Of a stretch of 64,000 bases of DNA, positions 1-10,876 are shown in pieces. The stretch covers positions 1 to 64,000 of the forward strand of contig JAFISE010000043.1 in the NCBI GenBank assembly GCA_022560025.1, in the 5' to 3' direction. The stretch comes from Stagonosporopsis chrysanthemi. Taxonomy: Eukaryota; Ascomycota; Dothideomycetes; Pleosporales; Didymellaceae. The notes under the pieces are model-generated. The model did no database searches, had not been told where the DNA came from, and saw only the letters and a program-made list of their open reading frames with translations. The position numbers and the translations under genes are program-made. How positions within the stretch are numbered: position 1 is the stretch's first letter; each line of letters begins with the position of its first letter.

Positions 1-15
1 CCTCGCAACAACCTA

Positions 16-174
<159 letters not shown>

Positions 175-176
175 AG

Positions 177-700
177 GCTACAACACCTCCCTCACCATGC
201 AAGCCCACAACGGCACCATCCCCTCGCAGCCCGCCCTCGGCCACCTCCTCTCGCAGTTCCCCATCACCGTCCCCGCGCCGCACATGTCGACCGACGACCC
301 GGCCGACGGCACCGACCCCCCAACCGACGGCAAAAACACGCACTTCATCCGCTCCGCCACAATGCACATCCTCTCCTCCACGGCCCTCTTCACCCTCTTC
401 TCCCCCTTTCGCGCCACAACAATGTACCTCACCTCCCTCAACGCCACCGCCTACCACGACGGCCACTCCGCGGGAAAAATCCTCTACGACCTGCCCTTTG
501 CCGTTCCCCCCGGCCTGTCAGAGTCCCCCCGCTTGCCCGTCGATTGGAGCTTCGGCTCCCTCGGCTACGACGCGATTCGCAAGGCCCTCGGGGGTGAGTT
601 GAAACTCAGTGCGTTTGCCATTGTCGGGGTTAGGATTGGCGAGTGGAGGGAGAAGATTTGGTATCGAGGCGGTCAGATTGGGGCGAATGTGAGATTGTGA
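177..700 (+). CDS. 3' exon of a Tag1-like ('pre-rRNA processing') membrane protein, partial
   Basis: Only the last exon is in the window. It starts after an AG at 175-176 that ends the poly-C tract, enters in phase (GC, then TAC) and runs about 173 residues to a TGA. The C-terminal part (Leu-Pro-Val-Asp-Trp-Ser-Phe-Gly-Ser, then Lys-Ala-Leu-Gly-Gly-Glu-Leu, then Gly-Ala-Asn-Val-Arg-Leu at the end) resembles the end of the large fungal proteins annotated as pre-rRNA processing protein, related to yeast Tag1, a vacuolar membrane protein that ends autophagy. The N-terminal membrane anchor expected for that family lies outside the window. The family call is from memory of the C-terminal pattern. 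That it is a real exon is well supported by frame and composition. Confidence 0.55.
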
Positions 701-1285
701 GGTTGGAAACATTGGGAACAGGGGGGGGGGGATGAGTGTAGAAATGGGGGAAGGATGGAGAAAACGCAGGCCAGTAAAAGGGGACGGTTGTTGTTGTACA
801 TATCCGTATCCGTATCTCCTTTTTGTTTTTCTTTCCTGCCGGCGCATCAAGTCTGCGCCGACTCGATTCTACTGCGGGCTAGGCAGGCGTTTTTGTTAGG
901 GTCGTGTAAAACATACTCATCCTATTCCTATTCCTCTCTTCTCCCTTTTCTTTTTTCCTTTTTTTTCCCCAAGCGTGTAGTAAGCTACCCTTTGTTCAGA
1001 AAAGTAGATACATCGAGTCTATATTGAGCTGTATCGTGCTGTGTTGTATTGTGCTATTTCGCATCGTGCTGCCCTGGATTATATCGTACCTTCTACCTTC
1101 ACTCCAATGCCAAGCCCCAGACCTATATCTATCAACTACACTATAAAGGGAAGATGCTTCTATAGAACACAGATTATAGAATACAGAATATAGTGAAAGC
1201 AAAGGACTTGGTGCATATGATTCTTACACACAGGCAATGGGAGACATTACAATTACTACACTTCTGCTGTTTAAGATTAAAAGAC
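701..1285. other. Intergenic between convergent genes
   Basis: 3' flanks of the plus-strand gene ending at 700 and the minus-strand gene ending at 1286. It holds T-rich pyrimidine tracts around 920-970, consistent with 3' untranslated sequence. No further gene seen. Confidence 0.6.
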
Positions 1286-1402
1286 TCACCATCTCCAGAA
1301 CACTACGGCATTCCTCTTTGCGCCTGAAGTCGCTGTTGCCGTTGCTGCACTCTCCCCTGTCCTCGACGCACTGCCACTCCCACTGCCACCCCCCTCCCCC
1401 AC

Positions 1403-1434
<32 letters not shown>

Positions 1435-2197
1435 CCGTACTCTGTATATACGCCTCCGCCTCCCACACACTCGTCCTATTCGTCCCGCCACAAATCACCT
1501 TCGCATCGCCGCCACACGGGGTATCACACTCGGCCTGATCCCGCGCCAGCGTGCCATTATTCCTGTCCCCGCAGAAACACTCGTTCCCGGCCTTGACGCC
1601 CGCCACGGGCCACGCCATCTCCCAGCACTTGTGCTTGCAGCTGTCCAGCGTCTCGTTGGCGAGCTTGGGCGCAAACCGGAAGTCTAGGATCCATTTCCAC
1701 TCGGACACGGGGAGCTCGTAGTCGTCGTTCCAGGTGTCGACGAAGCAGCCCGTGGAGGTCCAGAGCGCGGGGGAGGGCACCGGGGCGCGCGTGCTGGTTG
1801 TGCGGGCGGGGGCGTCGCTGCGGGTCGCGGGGATGCTGTAGCCGGCAGAGTCGGTGGTGAAGCTGGGGAAGGTGAATGTGTAGGGCGTGTCGCCGTTGAA
1901 GGTCGTGGTTGAGGTGGAGGCGTTGACGCTGTCCCAGACCGTGGTGTTGGTGAGCACGCAGTAGCTCCTCTCGTCGTACCACGGCTTGCAGTTGAGCCCG
2001 ACCGAGGGGTTCCAGTTGTGGAAGCGCACGGGCTCCATGTTCCAGAAGCGGAGCACGTCTTCGCACGTTCGCTCGGTCGCGTTGGTCACGTCGTCCCATG
2101 CTATGCAGTCCGAGACCACGCGGGTGGGGTCGTAGAAGTACACTTGTGCGAGGGTGCGGGACGCGAGGGCCACCACGGGGAGGAGGGTGCGGCGCAT
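1286..2197 (-). CDS. Secreted LysM-like plus WSC domain protein
   Basis: Single exon, 303 aa. I start at the ATG at 2197 because it begins a hydrophobic signal peptide (MRRTLLPVVALASRTLAQ); the open frame continues upstream to 2365. After the signal comes a LysM-like module with the pattern Asp-Cys-Ile-Ala-Trp ... Thr-Cys-Glu-Asp ... Trp-Asn-Pro-Ser-Val-Gly. A Thr/Ser/Pro linker follows, then a WSC module (GCF ... CxxxC ... AGVKAGNECFCG ... CGGDAKVICGG). LysM binds chitin-type glycans and WSC is a cysteine-rich wall or carbohydrate-binding module, so a cell-wall location is likely. The tail is poly-Ala and Gly/Ser-rich and is encoded by a GCC-type repeat near 1411-1440. No hydrophobic GPI tail is seen, so either the protein is soluble or a 3' exon is missed. 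Confidence 0.75.
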
Positions 2198-3363
2198 GGT
2201 GGTGATCTCTAGATGGGCGTCTTGGAGATAGATGGTTGAAAAGAAACGCAAAGGTTGAGCGCGTTGGTGTGCTCTTGAGGCAGCGATCGCGTGTCGGGAA
2301 TCGTTACACCACAACAATACAGCGCAGGATGCCGCCGTACAAATACCAACTCCATCCAGGCACAAAGGCGCGCGTAATTTCCTTTGCCATTTTCCCTCTC
2401 AGCCCTTTTCGTGGGCTTTCATCTCGCGAACGCGGTCCAGGTCGGGGCGCGGGCATTATAGGGCTGGGTTAGGAAGGTGAGAAGTAATTCATGGGACGCC
2501 GTAACGCCTGTCACACTTGCATCTAGCCGTATGGGTTTTAGCGTAAGCCTCAGCCTTGCCCTGTCGCCGCCTAGATATTTGTTCGTGTCGCGTGATGAAG
2601 GGGCGCGTCTGCCAAATTGAACGTTGCCTGCTATCTCTGAGCTTGAGGAGAGGGCGATGGTTGATACTAAGGCGCGAGATCCCTGCAGCTTGCCCAGTCC
2701 ATCTACCTCCATGCTGAACAGCATAGCTCGCGCTGAGGACCTACCATTTCACACTGCTCGCGAGATGTTGGTCAAGACAAAAAGCGAGACGGAACGGCTT
2801 GAGCATCGATCAAACTTCAAACCTTTTGTAGCGCAGGTCACACTATTTCCCTGGTCAGATGTGAACCTCGAGGCCTCTTTGACGTTGGATTTGGGCTCCG
2901 AAATGCGAGGTAGTACGCGAGATGTTCGGACGACAAACAATTGCCCGTGGGGATGGGTGGAAACTCGAAGGGATGAAGACAGGAGCAGAGGTACTACTGG
3001 CAAGGCTCACGCCAAGCACAGCCCCACCAGCACCAGGATCCCCAGAACCCCAAAATTCATTCATGTTCATTGCTATGACTCTGCGGCGATTTGCTCTACC
3101 ATGTCTGCACCAAGTCGTATAGCTGTGGCATTGTGATAGCCGCACTGCTGGTGCTCAGCCTCTTAGTTGCTTGCTGCATGATTGCATGTGACCGGCACCT
3201 GCGGCATTGGGGGCCAAAACCTTAACCATACATAAGAAACGCTTCAGCCTAGCAACGAAAATGCCCTGCCATTTCCTTGACGTACGATCTGCGTACTTGG
3301 CTAAGTAACATGTCTATAACTCACAGCACATTCACCCTTCGCCAATCTTGACATTACTCCGGC
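2198..3363. other. Intergenic, divergent promoter region
   Basis: 1.17 kb between the divergent LysM/WSC and DUF3433 genes. Open frames of up to 170 codons exist (for example 2624-3136 plus) but show no domain, signal peptide or composition that marks a gene. Presumably both promoters and leaders. Confidence 0.5.
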
Positions 3364-6300
3364 ATGGCTCTGTCGAGCGCTCAAGATGGCCATTACCCTT
3401 CGGCAGATGCCTCCCCACTTCTGAGGGGAAGCGAGCACGAACTGGAACAGATGCGTGCACGCGAGCCGATCACCGGGGGGTCCAGCTTCAACACGCAAGG
3501 ACGATACAGCAACACATGTGGAAGCATCGAAGCTCGAGATTCGAGTGCCGCCAAGACCGACCCCCCTCTTACATCGCTTGCTAAGCCTGCGTATTGGGCA
3601 CCTGTTTCTCTAGATTTCTTCTATCTCACTACCTTGGCAGCCTTGTCAACACTCCTTGCTGTATGCTGCTTTGCCCTCGTCGTGGCATCTCGTCAACACA
3701 ACGGAATCGCCGATGCGGGCAACACTGGTGAATTCAGTTTCATGAAGAGGTTTCTGCCAACGCTTGTAGCAGTTCTGTATACATTGACATGGACTCCTAT
3801 CGCTGCGGACGTCATCAGGACCGAGCCATGGGCTTTGCTGTCACGATCAGTGGGTTCGAAAGCCGAGGACTCTCTCTTGAAGAAAGATCGAATGTGGTGG
3901 AGCCACGTGGCTGATGCAGCACGAAGTAAGAGGCGGCTGGGAGGCGTTAGATGGGCGCTGCTTATATCCGTTATTGCGAGCCTTACTGCATCGGTCGTCA
4001 TCAATCCACTGTCGGCCGGTCTGTTTGATACAGCCCGGATCTCAACCACGGATGATACCCAATTCGTTGGAGCAGAGATATCAAGCTTGAGTGCGCAGCC
4101 TCTGCGCATTACCGATGCTACCTACCTCCGCGCTGCTGTGAACCTGCTCTTCAGAGTTTCGACATCTGCCTGGAACACCGATGAACTCAGCGTGGCCCCG
4201 TTCTGGCCTGTTACATCGAACCCACCCTTCTCCGCCACTTTAGCGTCTTCTCTTGGCATGTGGACAGCAACACAAGATGTGGCTAGAGCGGAGGTCTCAT
4301 GCGAACCTTTTTCGTCAATCAGGAATGCCACGGACCCGTATGCGAACACCGTCTGGAGCGACTTGCCCTTCCTCGAAACAAAAAGCGGATGTGGTGTCAT
4401 CTTCCCGTCTTCTGAGTATTGTGGAGGCGGGTTGTGGGCTCGGATCAGCAACGCTACCTCCCAGAGAACGTACAAGACGTGTTCTGACCAGGGCTTCGAC
4501 CAGTACTTCTTGTTCTGCTCACCTAACGCGACTTCAAATGCACTTGCCTATGTCACGAGCTTCTCTAAGATGCACTTCGCAGGGCAAGTCTGCCGTACCG
4601 AGTACATGAAAGCAAGGACCCCAGTGACCGTCGTGAACACGATGGAAGGATCCAAATTCTCGGTAGACACTAACTCCTTCTTAGAGGCACGGCAGCCTAT
4701 GGACGACCAAATTTTCAACGTCGATGGTTTCGAAAGCGAATTCTTAAATCAGGCCGGGGCCACGCATCTCCGGCCAACGCTGGGGGCAGGATTCAATCTG
4801 GGCAACTCAGACCAGAATTCCAATTTCAAAGGACCATCACTCGTGCTGGCGGCGAGCCAGAATTACAGCATCGAAAATTTGATATCGGCAGATCCTGCGG
4901 AACTCGCAAAGCAGGCTGGAGTCATCAAGCAACGATTCATGGGCGAAGTCTTCTTGTCTAGCTTCAGAGAGGCTATCGAGAGAAATGCCACTCGACTGAT
5001 GCGCGGCACGATAAGCCAGGAGCAGTCGCGGTTGGTGGTAGATATGGGTGTTGGCGTTACTATGGGCACCGTATTCATTCTCTTGGCTTGTGCGGCCATT
5101 AGTCTTGCCTTCCTCGCGAGACCTCATCAAAGGCCGCTGCACATCTACACCGACCCCAATGAGAGCTCGACGGCAGCCTTCGCGCTCAAAGATTCAAGGA
5201 CTTCGTCAAGTTTCAACGACACGGACCGGGCAACTGCAAGCGAGTTGGCATCTACACTGAAGGATGGGGTATTTTTCATCGACGATGGCAAGCTAGTACA
5301 GCTGGAGTCTGAACATGTTGAGGCAAAAACCCCTACTCAAAACCAGAGAACGACGCAGGAGAAGGGGAAGAAGCCTCGCTCAGCTCTCGCTGACAAGGAG
5401 TGGCGTCCGTTCTCCCTTCGTCGTAAAGCTGGGGCTTTGCTTTGCGCCACTCTCGCTTGCGTAATGGCGGCTCTAGCTGCAATATATGCCGTCTCTACAA
5501 AACGGCCGCTCTACCAGTCTGCATTCACGTACCGTTCTGACATCAATCTCGGCAAGCTCAGCGTAACGACGCTGGCGCCTTACAGTATAATACCGACTTT
5601 GGTTGCTGTTGGTATCAAACTTTGGTGGAGCACCATCGATAGCGCTCACCGACGTCTGGCTCCGTTTCTGGCCATGGCCGATGATTCAAAAGCGAAGCCG
5701 TTGAGATCACCAACGACGTCTTATGTCACAACCCCTATTCTATGGATTACGCTGCTTGCCGTTCGCAGACGGCACTGGCTGCTTGCGATTGTGACCTTTG
5801 GGGCTTTGATCTCGGAGGTCCTCCAGATATCCATGGCTGCCTTGTGGACTCGAGAGCTTGGTGTTTTGAAATACAGTGTGGAGTTGCAGGAGCAATACGA
5901 ACTGCGATCTCTCCCTCAAGTCTTCAGCGATGATCAGCCCCTCATCCGTGGTGCGGCGAACATCGCTCATCCTCGGATAGCGGAACATCTGTACGGCGGA
6001 GAGCTTTTCCAAACATCCTGGATGTATGGGAGCCTCGCAGAGCTCTCATTTGGCGCCCAACCCCCGGCTTGGAGCATAGATGGTTGGAATTTTCCTCCGC
6101 TTGACTTAGGCGATGTCTCCCAAAAGATGCCGAACCTGCCAAAGTCAAAAACGACAGACGTCTCGAGATCTCTCAATGTCTCAATGGTCAGTCGGGGGCT
6201 TCGGGGGCGTGTTGAGTGTACCATTATCAATGATCAAGCTCGATGGATCAATGAAATCACGAACCTCACCGCACTGAGGCCTTACAGAACCACAGTGAAT

Positions 6301-8019
6301 ACTACAGGTCCTCGCCTTCGCGACGGATTTGAGTTTTCCTCTCATGTACGAGTGGTGAACTTCACAGCCTACAATGGGTCACAGCCGACTACTGTAAACT
6401 TGGGCCAGTGGCTGCATTTCAACTACAGCTCAAACGAGACTCTGGGGGATCCGCTGTATAATTCCGGCTCTTCACAGAAATTCACCGTCCTCTGGACCAA
6501 CGCTAGCTATCCGCGTCTCTACGAAGACGACAGGGAGAACATATATAGTAGCCTGGTTGATGCCCCGCCACGCCTTGTCTTCGCGGAGCGGCCTCAAGTA
6601 CAGGCACTTGAATGCCAACCGCTGTTTGAGACCTCGAAGGCGCGCATAAACGTCAACGCTGAAAGCGGGAAGATCTATGACTTTCAGCTCCTCGAAGACG
6701 TGCAACCAGCCGAACATGCATGGTCCAGCAAGTTTGAGCGTCATTTCAGTAACGAGACCGAGTATTACGAAGTCAACTACTCATCGGATACAAACGCTGT
6801 GGCGAGGTTCAACACAACAGCCAGCTGGGGATACTTGTTCCAGCTTGCTGTACTGCAAGCCTGTAACGTTCAGGGTTTTGTAACCGGTACTGGAGATCTT
6901 CTCCGCAGGGGAATTGCTGGGCCTACTCCATTCAGTTTCATCGAGACTGATCTGTACTCTGACCCGTACAGCTACGCTTCTCTTGCGCTGGTTGACTACG
7001 ATCGACAAGCCTTGCTTGACGCCACGACTCTGACCAATGTCACTCAACGCGTCTTCTCGACCTTCTTCCAGTGGTTCGCCTCTGCTCAGAGCGGCTTCAC
7101 GGACGACTACTGGGCCTACCAACCTGTCGGCGCAAGCCTCCCATCAGATCTAGACTTCGGCGCAACGGAGAGCATTCTCGTAACCACAGAAATTGGCACC
7201 AGAGCCGAGACATTGTGCGCATCAAGCATGAGCACGTACGTGGCGTCCTACGAAGATGGCATGAGGACCTTTGCAGTGGCACAGTGCGCGCGGCCCACCT
7301 TGACTTCATACAGCACCTGGTCAATGACAAACACATACACCACCATCACCCGCCCGACCCCAACCCGCAGCAGCACGGCCTCCGCGCGCGCCCCCTCCAT
7401 AACCGCCCCTACCTCCCGCGCAACCGCATCCACCCCACCCACCGCATCTCTCTCTAAACGCGCCGCACCGACCCACCCCCTCTCGCCCTCCACAATCACC
7501 GCAGATGTCTCCCTGCACACCGAAACCCTCGTCGTCTCCCCCCTCGCCCTCTTCCTCAGCATCGCTATCCTCGCCCTCCTCCTCCTCGCCACAGCAGCCA
7601 TCTACGCAGCGCAGACGGCGCACCTCGCCCGCCTGCCGCGCGACTTCGACTGTCCTGCCAGTCTGCTCGCGGCGGTGCACGCCAGTGAGAAGCTGCAGGG
7701 GTGGGCGGAGCAGCGGCATGGGAGGTGGCTGGGAGCGGGGCCAGGGGGGAGAAAGAGGAAGAGCGATGATATGGCGGGGGAGGAGGAGGTGGTGGTTGCG
7801 AAGTTGGGGTGGTTCAGGGGTGGGGATGGGAGGGAGCATTGGGGGATTGAGGTGGAATGGGAGCGGGCGGCGCTTTTGGCGGGCGCGAGGTTGGGGTCAA
7901 GGCAGCGCGGGCTAAGTGATGTAGTGGACGGGGTGGCGGCGAGCGACTCGACGGCTTTGGGGCAGCGAGCTGGGATTGAGGGCCGCAGCCGAACGGTTGG
8001 TGATGTTCCGAGACTTTAG
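3364..8019 (+). CDS. Large DUF3433-type multi-pass membrane protein
   Basis: Single exon, 1551 aa. DUF3433 proteins are large filamentous-ascomycete membrane proteins of unknown function. The repeat unit is visible twice: Tyr-Trp-Ala-Pro-Val-Ser-Leu-Asp before a hydrophobic segment at about residues 81-107, and Trp-Arg-Pro-Phe-Ser-Leu-Arg-Arg-Lys-Ala-Gly near residue 680 before another. Long segments rich in Asn-X-Ser/Thr follow each copy and are probably lumenal or extracellular. A Ser/Thr/Pro-rich stalk (about 1315-1380) precedes a final membrane segment at about 1389-1416 and a basic Gly-rich cytosolic tail. Base composition becomes much more GC-rich after 7330, in the stalk and tail. It is convergent with the desaturase gene, 145 bp away. 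The family call is firm and the function unknown. Confidence 0.85.
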   Translation: MALSSAQDGHYPSADASPLLRGSEHELEQMRAREPITGGSSFNTQGRYSNTCGSIEARDSSAAKTDPPLTSLAKPAYWAPVSLDFFYLTTLAALSTLLAVCCFALVVASRQHNGIADAGNTGEFSFMKRFLPTLVAVLYTLTWTPIAADVIRTEPWALLSRSVGSKAEDSLLKKDRMWWSHVADAARSKRRLGGVRWALLISVIASLTASVVINPLSAGLFDTARISTTDDTQFVGAEISSLSAQPLRITDATYLRAAVNLLFRVSTSAWNTDELSVAPFWPVTSNPPFSATLASSLGMWTATQDVARAEVSCEPFSSIRNATDPYANTVWSDLPFLETKSGCGVIFPSSEYCGGGLWARISNATSQRTYKTCSDQGFDQYFLFCSPNATSNALAYVTSFSKMHFAGQVCRTEYMKARTPVTVVNTMEGSKFSVDTNSFLEARQPMDDQIFNVDGFESEFLNQAGATHLRPTLGAGFNLGNSDQNSNFKGPSLVLAASQNYSIENLISADPAELAKQAGVIKQRFMGEVFLSSFREAIERNATRLMRGTISQEQSRLVVDMGVGVTMGTVFILLACAAISLAFLARPHQRPLHIYTDPNESSTAAFALKDSRTSSSFNDTDRATASELASTLKDGVFFIDDGKLVQLESEHVEAKTPTQNQRTTQEKGKKPRSALADKEWRPFSLRRKAGALLCATLACVMAALAAIYAVSTKRPLYQSAFTYRSDINLGKLSVTTLAPYSIIPTLVAVGIKLWWSTIDSAHRRLAPFLAMADDSKAKPLRSPTTSYVTTPILWITLLAVRRRHWLLAIVTFGALISEVLQISMAALWTRELGVLKYSVELQEQYELRSLPQVFSDDQPLIRGAANIAHPRIAEHLYGGELFQTSWMYGSLAELSFGAQPPAWSIDGWNFPPLDLGDVSQKMPNLPKSKTTDVSRSLNVSMVSRGLRGRVECTIINDQARWINEITNLTALRPYRTTVNTTGPRLRDGFEFSSHVRVVNFTAYNGSQPTTVNLGQWLHFNYSSNETLGDPLYNSGSSQKFTVLWTNASYPRLYEDDRENIYSSLVDAPPRLVFAERPQVQALECQPLFETSKARINVNAESGKIYDFQLLEDVQPAEHAWSSKFERHFSNETEYYEVNYSSDTNAVARFNTTASWGYLFQLAVLQACNVQGFVTGTGDLLRRGIAGPTPFSFIETDLYSDPYSYASLALVDYDRQALLDATTLTNVTQRVFSTFFQWFASAQSGFTDDYWAYQPVGASLPSDLDFGATESILVTTEIGTRAETLCASSMSTYVASYEDGMRTFAVAQCARPTLTSYSTWSMTNTYTTITRPTPTRSSTASARAPSITAPTSRATASTPPTASLSKRAAPTHPLSPSTITADVSLHTETLVVSPLALFLSIAILALLLLATAAIYAAQTAHLARLPRDFDCPASLLAAVHASEKLQGWAEQRHGRWLGAGPGGRKRKSDDMAGEEEVVVAKLGWFRGGDGREHWGIEVEWERAALLAGARLGSRQRGLSDVVDGVAASDSTALGQRAGIEGRSRTVGDVPRL

Positions 8020-8164
8020 ATGATAGCTTCACGCGCGATCGAGTTTGTCGACAGAGTATCGTAGGGAATTAGAAAACACATAGATATGATAGATAATATA
8101 CCGCCAACGCCGTCCGATGCAACATGCAACATGTCCGTTTTATGCACCACATACAATCATTTCG

Positions 8165-9351
8165 TCAAAACACACCCGGAATCCGCCCCTTCTTCTCGTT
8201 GTTGCCGAGTTCCTCCTCGCTCCACCCATTCCCGGCACCGACCTTGCGGCCGCCCTCCTCGCGCTTCACACGGCACCATAGGCTGATGTCCTTGTCCATG
8301 ACAAACTGCCACATGACATACACCCAGCTCTTGTGCACAGGCAGCTCGTCGTAGAACTCGTGCGCAATGCGGTTCAGCTTCGGGAGGCGGGTCCAGGGGA
8401 TGGCGGGGAAGTCGTGGTGCTCGTTGTGCAGGCCGACGTTGTAGGTGAAGAAGTTGAGGACGCCGTAGTACGAGTACGTCTCTGGGATGGGAATTTTGTT
8501 GGCGGGGTTCGAGGCATCCTTCTCGGGCTTCTCGAAGACGTAGTGCTCGGCGATGAAGTGGCCGGCGCAGGGGTGCAGCGAGCCGGCCAGGAAGCTGCTG
8601 AGAATGAGGTAAGCGAGGGCTTTGCCGCTGGCGAACTGGACGAGGACGTAGTCGAATGCGAGTTGCACGACAATATTGAACAGGTGGATCTTGGTCAGAG
8701 GCAGGTTGTAGATGAACATGGGCCGCAGGGCGTAGAACAGGATCTGGCATGTGCAGAAGAAGGCCTTGCCGGCGACCGAGTCGAGGAACCAGGCCTCGAA
8801 GGTGGTGGGCAGATCGGTGTCGAGGCCGTTGACGCCGAGCGACTTGTGGTGGGTGAGATGGTACGGGCGGAACGAGGCGCTGTACGGAATGCCAATGGGC
8901 AGGTTGGCGAAGACGGCGATGACGCGGTTGGCCAGCGGCGAGCGGAAGGCCAGGTTGTGCGAGATCTCGTGGATGGCGAGGAACAGGTTCTGGTTCGCAG
9001 TCGCGCCGACGACATAGGCTGTCAGGAAGAAGGGCCACGACAGGAAGGGCGTGTCGCGGAGCAGGTAGGCGCAGGTAATCTGGATCGACACGACGAGCAG
9101 GACAACCCACTTGGTGAGGGGCTCGGGGCCGCAGAGCTTGGTGACCTGGCGCTGTGAGCAATGGCAGGGACAATGCGCGCAGGAGCAGGCCGCCATACCT
9201 CGGGGTGCGCCTTGATGATGGCCATGCGGCGGGTACGGTGCGGCTCTTCAGTATACGTCCAGAAGAAGTCCTCGTGGTCGTGGGCCGCCTGGGCCTGCTG
9301 CTTCTCCGCCGTGACGGTGAAGCTACGCTTAGCAGGCTCGCGGGGCGGCAT
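8165..9351 (-). CDS. DES1: Sphingolipid delta-4 desaturase (dihydroceramide desaturase)
   Basis: Two exons (9351-9199 and 9145-8165) around a 53-nt GT-AG intron, 377 aa. It introduces the delta-4 double bond into dihydroceramide in the ER membrane, on the way to glucosylceramide. The N-terminal Des1 signature (Phe-Phe-Trp-Thr-Tyr-Thr-Glu-Glu-Pro-His, then Ile-Lys-Ala-His-Pro-Glu) is split from the body by the intron. All three di-iron histidine boxes are present: HEISH, HLTHH and HNEHH, in the expected order between hydrophobic segments. An in-frame ATG nine codons upstream (9378) is an alternative start. The tail is longer and more basic than in animal Des1, as is common in fungi. Assignment is confident; start choice is not. 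Confidence 0.93.
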
Positions 9352-9673
9352 CGTGGCCGTGGTGGTTGAGGCCCGCATTGTGCAATTGCTGAAACAAGAG
9401 ACGCGGCGGCAGCAATGGAAAGAATGTGTCGGCAGACGTCAACGAGCCATGTCGAATACCAAAATGTCTGTGAGGGCGCAGCTCCCCTGCGTTCTAGCCT
9501 TGTGGGGAAGTGTGGGCTCACTGTCGCGCGATAAGAACGCCACCCGCCACTGATCAGGGGCACGGCCAAACCCTGTCATCTCATCACGTGCACGTACGAG
9601 CATACGAAGTTTAGGAATCACTGGAACATATCCGCATCTGAATAGAAAGAGGCATCAATGGCAGTGCTCGTCC
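9352..9673. other. Intergenic, desaturase promoter side
   Basis: 322 bp between the desaturase start and the SUR7-like stop, both genes on the minus strand. Presumably promoter and leader of the first and 3' UTR of the second. No gene seen. Confidence 0.5.
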
Positions 9674-10876
9674 TCATATATCAGCGCGCATACTTGGCCT
9701 CTTCCGCCGGCCCTTGACATCGCGCCAAACCTCCTTCCCTATCCCCTTCCAATGCCCAATCTCATCCTCATCACGTGAGCGCTTAACAAAGCTCGACTTG
9801 CGCGTCTCCACAAACCACACGCTGCTCCAGTACATTGAGACGACTCCCACAAACACCGTGCTCAGCCACAACATCAGCAGCACCGTGCCGCCCTCCCTGA
9901 TCTGCACCCCGACCGTGTTGCTGATGTCGTCGATAGCGCTCGCCAGCACGGCTATGACTGAGACCGCAATGGCTGCGCTGGATGCGAATACCGATGCTAG
10001 CGTAGGCCAAAAGATGTTGAAGTAGATGAGTAGTCGCGATTGCGGGAAGTACATGGCCGGCAGGACAGACAGTGCTGATAGTAGAGATCCAACCATGCTG
10101 ATGACGAGGAATGCGAAGAGGGCTTTGCGCGCCGAGTCCAGGCTCTCGAGGATGCCGTTGAACGAAGACACGGCTTTGGCGAGCAGTGGGACCGAGACCT
10201 GTGTCTGGCCCACGGTGATGGACGAGCGAATGCTGCTGCCCAGCTCGGATATGCCTATGATGGTCAGCTTAGTGTGAGATGGTTTTGGTGCATGGTTCGT
10301 ACTTTTGTCTGCATCCTGCCAGCTGCGGCACTCGTCTACTTCAACGCCGTCGCCGTTACCCTGATCTGAATTGGCAATCCGAGCAGAGCAGACCTTCTGG
10401 ATGTAGAGGTAGTAAAAGTCCTTGACGCCGGCCTGATCAACAATTCCCTCCACCACGCCATTGATTGTATCGCTGAGACCATCATTGACAGCCTCGGTAA
10501 GGTTGCTGGAAACATCGCCCAACATATCGCCCATCCGATTGAGCGGATTGTCTGGACTCAATGGATTAAGGGGGTTGTTTGTCGAAAAAGGGTTGAGTGC
10601 ATCCATCGGATTCGCCGTGGTTGAAGAAGCCGCTGCTGGTGTCGTCGACGTTGGACTCGCCCTTTCGAATCTGATCAAATCCTGTCCGACGTTCGAAGCA
10701 TTGATCTGGGGTTGTTAGCTCTGCCTCAAAAATTCCAAAGGCAAACATACTGCGACAAGATACTGCCCCCCAAACACGCCGACATCTCTTCCAGCCAAGA
10801 CAACCACGAGCGTGAGCGCGAACGCCGCGAGCGACAGCACAAACGGCAGCACGCCAGAGAATCTGTACTTCATCAT
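9674..10876 (-). CDS. SUR7/PalI-family plasma-membrane protein
   Basis: Three exons (10876-10751, 10705-10303, 10254-9674), introns of 45 and 48 nt, 369 aa. It has the family layout: an N-terminal membrane segment, a long extracellular loop with conserved Asn-Ala-Ser-Asn-Val-Gly-Gln-Asp-Leu-Ile start and a Cys pair (VCSAR, ECRSW), then three membrane segments and a basic cytosolic tail. SUR7/PalI proteins organise eisosome or cortical membrane domains or take part in ambient-pH signalling. Which branch this belongs to cannot be told. The second intron has a good donor and CTGAC branch site but length 48 and no stop, so an unspliced reading stays open. In-frame ATGs at 10873 and 11005 are alternative starts. 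Confidence 0.8.

Noticed and set aside
2624..3136. 170-codon frame upstream of the DUF3433 gene
   Set aside because: No domain, no signal peptide, lies in a promoter region and overlaps several other random frames.
8157..9569. 470-codon minus-strand frame over the desaturase gene
   Set aside because: Arg/Pro/His-rich translation with no motif; it is a frame shadow of the GC-rich desaturase coding sequence.
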